Shown piece by piece: positions 11,730 through 22,187 of a DNA stretch of 64,000 bases. Below the pieces are notes generated by a model. That model saw nothing but the letters and a program-made list of their open reading frames with translations, had not been told where the DNA came from and did not search any database. The stretch comes from Ligustrum vulgare (taxonomy: Eukaryota > Streptophyta > Magnoliopsida > Lamiales > Oleaceae). The stretch spans positions 40,332,129 to 40,396,128 of the forward strand of contig OY743180.1 of NCBI GenBank assembly GCA_963555705.1, read 5' to 3'. The position numbers and the translations under genes are program-made. Within the stretch, counting starts at the first letter, position 1; the number at the start of each line of letters is the position of its first letter.

Positions 11730-14700
11730 TAGAGGTGGCAATGAGCTAAGCCGTCTTGTCCGGCTCGTTAGTTTTGAGTTTTTTCCTCTCCCCCTCTCTG
11801 ACGTTAATTAAGTCGGTACTCAGTAGTTAAAATACATGAAGTCTTGAATATTATTATTTAATATTAGTGATATAAATTTGTAATTTGTTTTTTAGTTATA
11901 AGTTATAGCTTGTAAGTTATGTAATAAATAAATTATTAATAACTTAATAAGTAAAAAAGTAAGGTTAGATAGTTATTTCACTTATTTGTTACTCGTTAGT
12001 ATTACTACTTACTTGTTAGTGAATTAAATTGAAAGTCGAAATGATGAATTATAATTTATAAATTTATAACGTAAGTAAAAACTTGTTCAAATAATCAACT
12101 ATCCAATTATAATTTGAAAAGACAAAAACTAAAATTGAATAAATAAATTAAAATTTAAAACTTTAAAAAATAAAACCCTCCTCCATTTTTTCGAGCTTGG
12201 GACCTGTTAATATTGAATAATTGAATTTTGTAGTAGGCACAGTTAAATTGTACACGAACAATTTGTTACACGTACAATTTTTGTTTTGAAATCAAAATTG
12301 TATTCTATTTTATATAAAGAAATTACAAGTTTAAAGTTAAATATCATTTATCTAACTGCATGCAATTTCGGCATACTTATGTTGTATGAGTAAATTACCG
12401 TCTTGTCAATCTTTGACACACATTAATGCTTCCAAAATATCTTCTTTGAGTCGGCTCCTAACTTCTGACAAAACCCTTTTACTTGCACTAAAAGCAGACT
12501 CCGAAACTACCGTGCTAACCGGAGGTGTTAGTAGATATTTTGCTATGGCGGAAACAATTGGATATTTTCGTTCATTTGTTCTCCAATAATGAAGTAAATC
12601 AAATTCTAAAGAATTAGCAGACTTCACATTTCTGAATAGATCTTGTCCAAAATAAATTTCTAATTCTTTGGGTATTTGAAATGAACCTGATTCGTTGCAA
12701 CTAGGAGACATACTGTAAGAAGAAGTTCCTTATGTTTGACTCATTTCTTCAATTAAATTGTATAATTCTACTTCGTCGTCTCCAAGTATAGTGTCACGTG
12801 ATAGTGCAGATATTGTATGACTAACATTAGTTCCTAATCGTGCTGCATATACGGTATACATGATTACTAACGTGCTTTCTAAATTATTATAAGTGATAAA
12901 TTTATCCAAAATCAACAAGTTATTGATTTTTGAAACAAGAAGTTTCGTACCCTTTAAATTGTAACGTCGGTCCATTATGCATGTTAAGGGAAATAACAGA
13001 GGTAAATCTTCTCAATATTTTCTAAATTTAATTTCCATAACAATTATCATTTCAGTAAAAAATGAGTCATGTTTATGTCTATAAATTTTTTTTCAATAAT
13101 ATAAAGACGTTCAAGAACTCTTGAACTAGTTGGGTAATATACCCCAGAAAATATGTTGGTTGAATTGTAAAAACTTGTCAAAAAAAATTTCACTTTAAAA
13201 GCAGCTTCTTAATCCGATTCTATTAATAGATGATCATCGTCATTCTTAAGTGTTCTACTGTTATAATACTCCATTATTATGTATTCATAACATTCACATG
13301 ATTTAAGTAACCGAGTATATAGAGTTCCACCTATGACCTATGTCGGTGATAAATTTCTTGGGATCTAAATCATATTGGAATACATAACTTCAAAATATTG
13401 TTTTCTACTCGGTGATATAGTTATGTGCACTATAGCATCTCTAATTTTATCCATTTAATCTTTAATATGTTTCAATCCATCTTGAACAATTAAATTGAAA
13501 ATATGACATACATATCTAACATGGAATAAGAAATCACTAAAATCTGGATTAAGAATTTTACATAACTTATCTACTAAAGACTTATTTACACAAGCATTAT
13601 TGAAAGTAAATGATCGAATTTTACTTTCGAACCCATATTCTCTAACAATCTGAAGTATAACATTAAATATGTTGGTTGCGTTATGAGGAAATTCTAGAAC
13701 TTGAAAATCAATAAAAAAAATTTATGCATAACCCAAAGTGGATCAATTTAGTGGCAACTCCGCCCCCTCTACGAATTGAACCATCCCAGTTCCATTCTCT
13801 TCTTCGAAATACATCCAATTTGAAAGTGTTGTAGTTCCCGATGCAGAACCAGTAGAAGTCGATGAACCAAATTGTAGTTGACTTTGATTCGATTCAACGA
13901 ACCCCTACTTGGTCTGACACTTGCGATAGTGACGGTTGAGGTGTGTAGTACCAATGCCCTTTGCACATGACAATTGTTGTGCACAATATTTGCACATAGC
14001 TTTGAACTCTTGAGTTCCTTCAATTATTTTTCTCGTTGCGATCAATTTGAAGTGATCCAAACACTTTGAAGTTGACTTCTTACCTTTTATAACTTTTCGT
14101 TTCCCTCTTGCGTTGGGAATATCAGGATCATTTTGTAAGATTTGAACATCCGCATCATCTTCTAAGTAGATTGTTTGATGTAATGCATCTTCTTCAATAT
14201 TTCCGGAATTGGTATGTTGTTGAGACCGGAAAATTCATTGTCGAACTGAAAGTCATGCTCCCCAAATCCAGGTGGTGGACCATCGAACAATTCATTAAAA
14301 AATCTTCAGGCCCTGGGATCCATATGTTAAAAATTTGAAATAAAAAATGAAATGTGTGTAATTGTAGTGGTAGACTAGAAGTAGTCAAGTAGATTAATGG
14401 TTTAGAAATTGTGTGTGTATAACTGTATAAATAAAATAATAATAATTGAATTAGAAATGTAAATATAATGACAAATTGAGAGAATGACTGAATGAGTATG
14501 TAGTAAACATGTAATTGTATAATTATAGTATAGAGACGAGTCGAGAGAGCTTGAGACTAAGAACTAAGAATTAGAAGAGTTGAGAGGATTGAGATTGGTT
14601 TGGGAGTGGAGAGTGGTTGATGAATGTTAGTATTTATAGGAGAAAAAATAATATATATATATATATATATATATGGTCACAATTGTGACTGTTACCAAAG

Positions 14701-14920
14701 GTCACTTTGCCCTTTTTAGGCTTATTTTATTTTATTTATTTATTTATTTATTTTTGGCGAGCGGCTCGCTGGCTCATTAGTTCGTGGTTAACAAACCACG
14801 ATCCGAGCCATGGTTCATGAGTCGCAATCGGCTCGCCATTTTGGTGAGCCAAGACGTCCTCGGCTCGTATTTTCACGAGCCGACGAGCCGAAGGGCAGCT
14901 CAGCCTGTTTGCCACATTTA
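11730..14920 (-). mobile_element. hAT transposon, decayed, inside the solo LTR
   Basis: 3,191 bp with short inverted ends: TAGAGGTGGCAA on the left, and the complement of TAAATGTGGCAA on the right (10 of 12 identical). Flanking 8 bp sites are TCTATTTG (11722-11729) and TCTATCCG (14921-14928). The related LTR at about 2820 reads TCTAACCG without an insert, which supports an 8 bp hAT duplication. The ends are rich in GGCTCG/CGAGCC subterminal words. The AT microsatellite at 14650-14673 lies within it. Confidence 0.85.
12406..14110 (-). pseudogene. hAT transposase relic
   Basis: Minus-strand transposase remains. Near the N terminus (about 14100-13895) is a BED-type zinc finger, CKYCAQQLSCAK followed by THLNRHYRKC, with both zinc-binding pairs present. 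The C-terminal dimerisation domain survives at 12711-12406, with the hallmark sequence YWRTNERKYPIVSAIAKYLL, then PVSTVVSESAFSASKRVL. Between them the frame is broken by several stops and shifts; one readable stretch is 12975-12730. It cannot encode an active enzyme. Confidence 0.85.
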
Positions 14921-15126
14921 TCTATCCGTAATGGAGATATCTGTATCTTGATAGTACTTTAAGGCCAATGTTATTTAAGATTCAATTATAACTTATATAT
15001 CACAATTACAACTTATTGTGATTAATAATAAGTTATAAAGATTTGAATTTACGAACTATAATAATAATAATAATAACAACAACAATAATTGTAATACCCC
15101 GACTAAGAAAGATTAAAAGAAATGAT

Positions 15127-15257
15127 AGGTACTACTCATACCAATAAGGTGCACCTTCTTTTTCGGAGGTCCATCGTTAGAAACTCCAAAGTTAAGCTTG
15201 CTTGGCTTGGAGAAATTCTGGGATGGGTGACCTCCTGGGAAGTTTTCTCGGGGAGCG
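15127..15257 (+). ncRNA. 5S-rRNA-derived promoter segment in Cassandra 5' LTR
   Basis: Resembles plant 5S rRNA, keeping the internal promoter blocks: AAGTTAAGC (box A region) and GATGGGTGACCTCCTGGGAA (box C region). The 5' and 3' ends of the 5S molecule have diverged, so it should not yield ribosomal RNA. It may still attract RNA polymerase III. Confidence 0.85.
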
Positions 15258-15551
15258 TGCGAGTGAGGACAAAGCATGCTGAAAAGACCCGTGTTGGTAC
15301 GGTGGGGATAGTACGCCGTCATCTAACGGTCGGGACAGCCCGTTAAGTGGGACCCGGGTCGTTACAAATGATATCGAGCCGGCCGCCAGCCGAAAATCGG
15401 GAACTAAGTGCTACGCCATAAGGCGGGAGCCACCTCTAGAATCCCAACGCCTGGCAACAGATCCTCAGATGGGTTAAGCGCGACGAGGACGTCGCGAGTT
15501 TAACAGGGGGTGATTGTAATACCCCGACTAAGAAAGATTAAAAGAAATGAT

Positions 15552-15682
15552 AGGTACTACTCATACCAATAAGGTGCACCTTCTTTTTCGGAAGTCCATC
15601 GTTAGAAACTCCAAAGTTAAGCGTGCTTGGCTTGGAGAAATTCTGAGATGGGTGACCTCCTGGGAAGTTTTCTCGGGGAGCG
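15552..15682 (+). ncRNA. 5S-rRNA-derived segment in Cassandra 3' LTR
   Basis: Second copy of the 5S-like region, in the 3' LTR. Here box A reads AAGTTAAGCGTGCTTGG, as in genuine plant 5S, while the 5' LTR copy has one change (GCTTG for GCGTG). It has GAGATGGGTGACC where the other has GGGATGGGTGACC. Confidence 0.85.
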
Positions 15683-17237
15683 TGCGAGTGAGGACAAAGC
15701 ATGTTGAAAAGACCCGTGTTGGTACGGTGGGGACAGTACGCCGTCATCTAACGGCCGGGACAGCCCGTTAAGTGGGACCCGGGTCGTTACAATAATAATA
15801 ACAACAATAACAATAACAATAACAGCAACAATATCAATTAAACAATAAATCTGTCATATAATAAAATTGCATCAAATATATTAATAAGTGTTTGGTCAAA
15901 CAATGTCGATTGGACCTATGGCATAATAATTGCACTTTGTTTGTGCAACTAGTTTAATTATGGGCTTATTTTGTAAGTGCTAGAATCTACGTGGCGTCGG
16001 GTCTGAAGACACTACGAACTTGTTTGCTCCAAATAAATATTTTCAACTTTTTTGTTCAAATTCATCTTTTATCACACATTTCTATGGTACTAACTACTTT
16101 TCACATTTTTTAATCACTTTGAACACACTCTCAAAAATTCAAAATTTCCAAAACTACGTAAGACAAACACTACATTTGAAAATTCAAGCCTCGATTATTT
16201 AATATGTTGGTTTATAAGTTCAATCAATTTCAAATATTAAGCTAAGTTTGACCCCATTATAAACAAAACATATTTTTCTCTTTTCTTCTTTTCAACCACA
16301 TATTTATCGATAAAGTAATATTATACATAAACTCATAAAAGATTTCTTACTTTTTAGCCACACATTCTCTTAAAATCACTATTCAAATAACATATTTTTT
16401 TAAATGAACTCTTTAAAATCAATATCAAACGGGGGCTTAATTTCAAACACATATTTATAACTAATATTAATTATTATCTACAAATTTTGTGGGACTTCTA
16501 CTAATACTCTCACTCTTAAAATATCTATTTATAAAACCAGAAATAAATTTATCAAAGGGAGGCTTATCTTTTTCTTCTTCAAAATATGTACTACTGTAGT
16601 ACGGATCCGTGCTTACCAAACAAACCATCAATGTTCTACTAATGCAAATCAATAGTTGATATAACCCAATTTGACTACCATTATATTTTGAAATTCATTT
16701 TTCTACCGTACTCTTTTTTAACCACACATTCGCATTATAAAGTATTCTTTACACAAGCATTGCTTTTTGCTACTTTAAACCACACATCCCGATAAACATC
16801 ACTATTCAAAAACTCATTTTCCCAAATAATGGTTATCAAACATGGATGTGAAATAATTTCAAGCCATATATCCTAAATGGTGCATTGCTCCAAGTGAACA
16901 ATAATCAATATTGTTATATTAGGCACAAATAAATACCTACTATTTCATGATTAAATCCAGACATTTTGCTATCTAAAGTGGCTCCCAAACACAGTTAGAT
17001 AGGTTACTTATTATAAATTAAAAAATAAATGAATAAAATAATTATTTTTAGTAAGCTATGGATTATTTTTTAAATAAGCTATTCTAAATGTCTAATATAT
17101 TTCTTACTTTGACTAAAGTGTAAAGGTAATTACTTCAAAACTAACTTGCTTACTTTGTAAAAATTAAGCTTATCTAACCATCTTTCTTGAAGAGATTTCC
17201 ATTTCTAATTTCAAAAAGTTTTGCCATCTGATCATAG

Positions 17238-17849
17238 GTTTTAGTCCAAGGAGGAACGAGTACTTCAGCAGATACTCTAGAGTGGGCATTTTCCCTGTTG
17301 CTTGACAATCCAGAAATTATGAAAAGGGCACAAGCAGAAATCGACAATCTCATAGGAAAACGACGACTCATAAATGAATCTGATGTGTCTGATCTTCCAT
17401 ATCTCCGCCACATTATCAATGAAACACTTAGGATGCATCCTCCAGTGCCGCTACTATTACCTCACCTGTCATCAGAAGATTGTATGGTGGCTGGATTTCG
17501 GGTCCCTCGAGGAACCATACTTTTGGTAAATATATGGCATATTCATCACGATCCAAACATTTGGGAGGACCCTGAAAAGTTTAAGCCCGAAAGATTTGAA
17601 GATCTTGAAATAGTGAAAAATGACTTCAAATTTCTTCCCTTTGGATTAGGGAGGAGGGCATGTCCAGGTGAGAACTTGGCAGTGCGTGTGTTAGTCCTTG
17701 CTTTGGCATCCCTAATTCAATGTTTTGATTGGGCAAAGGTTAGTGAGATAGTTGACATGGCTGAGGGTACAGGACTTACAGCAGCAAAGATCGAACCCTT
17801 GTCGGCTATGTGCAATCCGCGTTCATTTGTTGTCAACCTTCTTTCCTAA
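17238..17849 (+). CDS. Cytochrome P450 (CYP81-like), exon 2
   Basis: Second exon (203 codons plus TAA at 17847-17849). It begins just after AG at 17237 and keeps the frame of exon 1. It holds the I-helix motif, the K-helix ExxR (NETLRMHPPVP), the PERF region (FKPERF) and the haem-binding loop FGLGRRACPG with its cysteine ligand. All are intact except the I-helix, which reads GGTSTS where almost all family members have AGTDTS: the acidic residue is replaced by serine, while the catalytic threonine is kept. There is no internal stop or frameshift. Product and anchor are described under exon 1. Confidence 0.93.
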   Translation, partial: VLVQGGTSTSADTLEWAFSLLLDNPEIMKRAQAEIDNLIGKRRLINESDVSDLPYLRHIINETLRMHPPVPLLLPHLSSEDCMVAGFRVPRGTILLVNIWHIHHDPNIWEDPEKFKPERFEDLEIVKNDFKFLPFGLGRRACPGENLAVRVLVLALASLIQCFDWAKVSEIVDMAEGTGLTAAKIEPLSAMCNPRSFVVNLLS

Positions 17850-18790
17850 ATCTTGAGCCATACAAAGCATTTTATCTTTATTATGTGAACATTTGAATAC
17901 TACTAGTCGTTGTATGTGTATAGGATAATGCACCTAATAGCGTTAGTACATTTGACTCTTTTATTAAAACTTTCATTTTGAGAATCTCTTACGCGACTTT
18001 TCTTAAGACCATAGTTGCAAGGTCTAACGAAATCGAAGCATGTACAAAGTACAACATAAATAAATATGGTGGCAACCTAGTCCTAGAAAATGTGCTTCTA
18101 TAGATTGACTTATTAAGTAGACAAAGAAGTTGATAAAAATATTAGAAGAGAACGCTTCAAGTAAATTTCACAATGATCAAAATTAAACTACATTATTGCA
18201 TCATATCCTAATTTTACAATAGTTTAGAAAATGTCCAAGGTACATAATTTTCGGACAAGCTTGCTAAACAGTTAATGTAATAAATATAAGCAATAAATCA
18301 AATTACATTTAACTAATAAAAAGTACACATGAAAATAAGTTAAACTCTGGAGCATAGGCACGTGTTAAATACAGTGTTCTAAAAAACATTATTCGCCCTC
18401 TCTCCAAACTAACTTTGAGAGCCTGCTTCCAGGATATAGCGGCATGAAATGTAGCTTCGCAGTCGAACTAAGAAAAATGCTAGAATTAGATCACCAATAT
18501 GACTGGAACAAGACTGGATTTTGGCATAATAGCAGAGGAAAGAAGAGAGAACTTTTGTGTTCGAATTGTTGTTTTTGGATTGTGGGAGATGGCTATTGAA
18601 TATATAGGAACGGGAGGAGCCTCTACAATTATTATTACAGAATTGAAGTGTCGTAACTTACTTAGTGGCCAATTTTTGTCCATTAGTTTCGACGTTCGTG
18701 TACCCAAGTCGTGCCCGCATAAGAATCCAATGCCAGAAATGTAAATTGACTTGTGATTTACACCCACTGTGAGCGCATAGGCCATGACGA
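17850..18790. other. P450 3' flank
   Basis: Expected to contain the P450 3' UTR and poly(A) site, which I cannot place. Overlapping reading frames around 18486-18806 on both strands match nothing I recognise. Confidence 0.3.
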
Positions 18791-18799
18791 AGTCACTAT

Positions 18800-19510
18800 G
18801 TAACAAATAATTATGCCTTACAAATTCTTACCATATTTATTAAGTTAGTCCACACCCATTTCTTTTTTCTTATGTGAGATAGCTACTTAAGCTTTTCTCA
18901 CATTGCCACATTTATCCATTTTCCAAAGTGGGATGGATCACCCTTTATATCCTCCATTTAATTTCACTTTCCCTTCATTTTCAAAAGTGGGATTGTACTC
19001 CCCTTTTAAGGATTCTCTCCAAATCCCACCTCTCTTGTGAGATCAATTTCTCATTCACAAGTGAACATTGTTCATTTTCCTACATATATTTTAACGACCC
19101 CCCACATGAATATAAATTGATAGAGACACAGAATACTTGGTGACAAAGCTTCTCAGTTAAAACTTGTATAGGATAGGTAGGTGATTCCATTTGAACCTTC
19201 CCTTGAAAATACATTTATTTTAATAGATGATCAGTAGACGCGGTGTCTTTGAACTGTATTTCCTTTCTATAAATGATGATATACATCACATAGGATTCTT
19301 CCTAACACAATTCAATTCTCATGGGTATGTTTGTTTGAGATTTATTAAGAATTGAGCCTCGCAATTCCCTTCAAAGTAACATCACTTCTCTCTCACATAG
19401 ATGGTTTTTTAATTAAGAGTAACTTGTATTACTCGGATTCCCGATGTATAAAAATATTTAAAAGCCTATTACTTATAATCTTCTCACATGTATCACCTTA
19501 TTACAGGAAT
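18800..19510 (-). repeat. Probable 3' LTR of Tork-like copia relic
   Basis: Noncoding stretch beyond the RNase H end of the copia relic at 19.5-21.1 kb. The text around 18855-19090 ('gtgggatggatcac', 'ccccccacatgaatata') resembles LTRs of Tork-type copia elements. Both boundaries are approximate. Confidence 0.4.
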
Positions 19511-19529
19511 GGATAGGACATAACCTCTC

Positions 19530-19789
19530 TACAATGATCTTATTAAGTATTTATGATTGGTTTTCTCATTGAACCTAGATCTTAGGATCTCAATTCAAAA
19601 TTATTGGATTTCCGCTGCAATAACTTCATTTTTTAGAGGCTTAAATCTTATTCATCTTGATGACTTTCAGACTAACTCTCGATTCAACACTTTATTTAGT
19701 GGATCCATTATATTATCCTTTGACTTTAATAGTCAAGGGAGATAACTCTAGTTGAGAGTAGTTGTCTTATGGTATTATGCATGCGATAT

Positions 19790-19828
<39 letters not shown>

Positions 19829-21080
19829 CCTCCCCAATTGCTGATTGGCTATCGCAATGTATACAAATTGCTAGCTTAGGCTTCGGCCATCTAGGAATAT
19901 CATTGAAGAATTGTTATAGCTCTTCAGCCGCTTCATCACACCTGTGAAGGTCTACAAACTCAAATTCCATAGTGGATATAGCTATAACTGTCAGTTTAGA
20001 GGATTTTTATCGCTGCACCTCCTAATATGATCACAAATCCACTTGCAGACTTTAAGTATTTAATATCAAATATCTTATTATCATCACTATATCCTTCAAT
20101 AACCGTGGGATATTTGGTATAATTTAGCCCATTATCACAAGTATATCTCAAGTATCTTAGTATTCTTACTATTCCTTTTTCCAATGGTCAGACCCTGGAT
20201 TACTCATACATATACTCAGCTTGCTAACTATGTAGGCTATATCTTGTCTTGTACAACTCGTTAAGTAAATTAGACCTCTGATTATTCTAAATTACTCAAC
20301 TTGAGAAATACCATTGTCTCTGTTTTTTTATAGATATTGATTTATATGTATCAGAGTTCTAGCAACTAAAGAATCATCATTGTTAAATTTCTCAAGAATT
20401 TTGTTCACATAATGCAACTAGCTTAGAACAATCTATCTGATATTCTTGAGATTTTAGCTATAAGGATAACATCGGCTAAACTCATATCTTTCATGTCGAG
20501 TCTTGAGTTCAACATGTCTTTTGTGGATCTAATCATCTTATCCTTACTACCAACGATAAGAGTATCATCAATGTAAATATATAAAATGACATAGCAATTT
20601 TTAGTGTCTTTGACATATACACTTTGTTACAATTGTTGATTTTAGATTTACTTTCCATCGTGACATTATCAAATTTTTCATGCCACAATCTGTGTTTGTT
20701 TTAAGCCATATAATGACTTCACCAGTTTACACACCTTGTTTTCTTGTACTGGTGTATAAAACCCATCAGGTTGTTTCATGTAAATTTATTCTTCTAAATC
20801 TCCATTTAGAAAAGAATTTTTGACGCCCATTTGATGTACTTCGGGATTATACAAAGCTGCAATTGCTAATATCATCCTAATGGAAGTTATTCTCATTACC
20901 AGAGAATACGTCTAAAAGTAATCAAGGCATTCTCTTTATCTATAACCTTCAATTACAAGTCTTGCATTGTAATTATCGATAGTTCCATTCGATTTCAACT
21001 TTCTCTTGAAAATCCATTTAAATCTTATTGGCTTGCTTTCGAGGGGAAGATCAACCAGTTCCCAAAGAATAAGTGTCATA
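19530..21080 (-). pseudogene. Copia (Tork-like) RT and RNase H relic
   Basis: Minus-strand remains of the C-terminal half of a copia polyprotein. RT begins near 21060 (YWELVDLPLESKP...IFKRKLKSNGTI), passes NSFLNGDLEE and LVKSLYGLKQ, and keeps an intact active-site box YIDDTLIVGS near 20555-20585. RNase H follows: [18 protein letters not shown], then SDSQSAIGEGH-like text near 19850. Several stops and frameshifts. Gag and integrase are missing; the relic stops at about 21080 against unrelated AT-rich DNA. Confidence 0.85.
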
Positions 21081-21084
21081 ATGC

Positions 21085-22182
21085 ATTTCGAATTTTTAAT
21101 ATTATTTTATTTATTTTTAAAACATTAAATAGATTTTTACATAAATGCTCAATACACAAAATATACAAAATACATAAAAACAATAATTTTTTATTGCAAA
21201 ATTACTAATTTAAAGAAAATATAGATTAATAATTGTTAATATTATTTATTATACTATAATTTATTTCAAAATATTTTAATCCATAAAAATAAGATAAAAA
21301 TAATATTAAAATAATTTATTTGTTTAGAGAAAAGTTTTACAAATAAATAACTGGCAAATAAAAACAACTAAGATAAAATTTATATTTAAATAACATATAT
21401 AAGAGATGAAAGTGTACCAAATAAATATATTAAAAATAGAAACAAAACATAAAAAGGAACAAAATACGTTTAAAAAAAGAAAGAAAGAATATATAGTTAT
21501 ATCCATCCCTCATCGGCAAGGAGGTGGGATGGAGACCCAACAGCCCCTGTTGGGAGCTAACTTCAACTTGTGAAACAACAATTGGGGTGGCATAATTTAC
21601 ATGCTGCCCCTCAATGTTTAAATATTAGACATTTTTGGTATTTTTTTTAATAATTAAAATTAAATTAAATCTAAATATTTATAGTCCAGTTTATTACTAG
21701 TTTTAACCGGTTCATCCCCGATTTGTACCGGTTTAAATCAGTTTTCCATCGATTTATATTGTTTTTGACTGGTTTGCCAACGATTTTTACCGGTTTAAAC
21801 CATTTTGGCATGGTTGAAACGCATAAACCCACGCATAAGGCATATGCGGGCAGTTTTGGACGTGCGTGGTGCTAATGCGCGCCTAGGCGAAGCTTTTTTT
21901 CGCCTTTTAGAATACTGATAATTAGTATTTTCAACTGCAAAATATAAGAACCGGTCAAACAATTCGGTGAATACTTAAAAACAATAATAAATTCTGAATT
22001 TTAAAATTAGTACGAAAAGTGACTTGGAAAATGAAATTGTTTTTGAAAATAAACTTGCTTTAACAAGAAAACCAATCTGATTTGGAAAACAATCTGCTTT
22101 TGAAAACTAAACTAATTTTATAGAAAATAATTTTTTTCAAAAATGGTCTATCAATACTACTACTTTAAGCTTGTAGCACAAG
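21085..22182. other. Unassigned AT-rich segment
   Basis: No gene recognised. It includes a repeated word related to 'accggttt(a)aa(t/c)c' near 21706-21802 and a GC-richer patch around 21820-21905 ('gcgcgcctaggcgaagc'), which may be the end of an unidentified transposon. Confidence 0.3.
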
Positions 22183-22187
22183 CTTGT

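Larger units (their letters stand above)
15090..15791 (+). mobile_element. Complete Cassandra-type TRIM retrotransposon
   Basis: 702 bp element: 277 bp LTR (15090-15366), 148 bp internal part, 277 bp LTR (15515-15791). The LTRs start TGTAATACCCC and end GTTACA. Each carries a 5S-rRNA-like segment, the defining feature of Cassandra. The internal part starts with a tRNA-Met-like primer site (TGATATCGAGCC, 15369-15380) and ends in a purine tract (AACAGGGGGTGA). ATAAT flanks both sides (15085-15089 and 15792-15796), although the target is an ATA repeat. There is no coding sequence, as expected; replication would depend on another element's enzymes. Confidence 0.95.
10672..16011 (-). repeat. Copia solo LTR, interrupted by hAT and Cassandra
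   Basis: The segments 10672-11729, 14921-15089 and 15792-16011 together align with the copia 3' LTR at 1826-3170, in the same orientation and order. No copia coding sequence is nearby, so this is a solo LTR. Its (ATT/ATA)n tract was the landing site of the Cassandra element. The ends are inferred from the alignment; the right end is the less certain. Confidence 0.65.
10051..17237 (+). other. P450 intron, 7,187 bp, filled with transposable elements
   Basis: Runs from GT (10051) to AG (17236-17237). CYP81 genes normally have one short intron here. This one holds a hairpin MITE (10346-10454), a copia solo LTR (10672-16011) and, inside that LTR, a hAT relic (11730-14920) and a Cassandra element (15090-15791). 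The last part, 16020-17237, is AT-rich and shows nothing I can identify. Splicing across it would join NLLL to VLVQGG. Confidence 0.9.

Noticed and set aside
15127..15257. A genuine 5S rRNA gene pair
   Set aside because: The 5S-like segments are inside matched LTRs with primer site, purine tract and target duplication, and the ends of the 5S sequence are diverged. This is Cassandra, not a 5S array.
15113..15771. Paired 69- and 74-residue proteins conserved between two loci
   Set aside because: They are frames through the two Cassandra LTRs, which are duplicates of noncoding 5S-like sequence.
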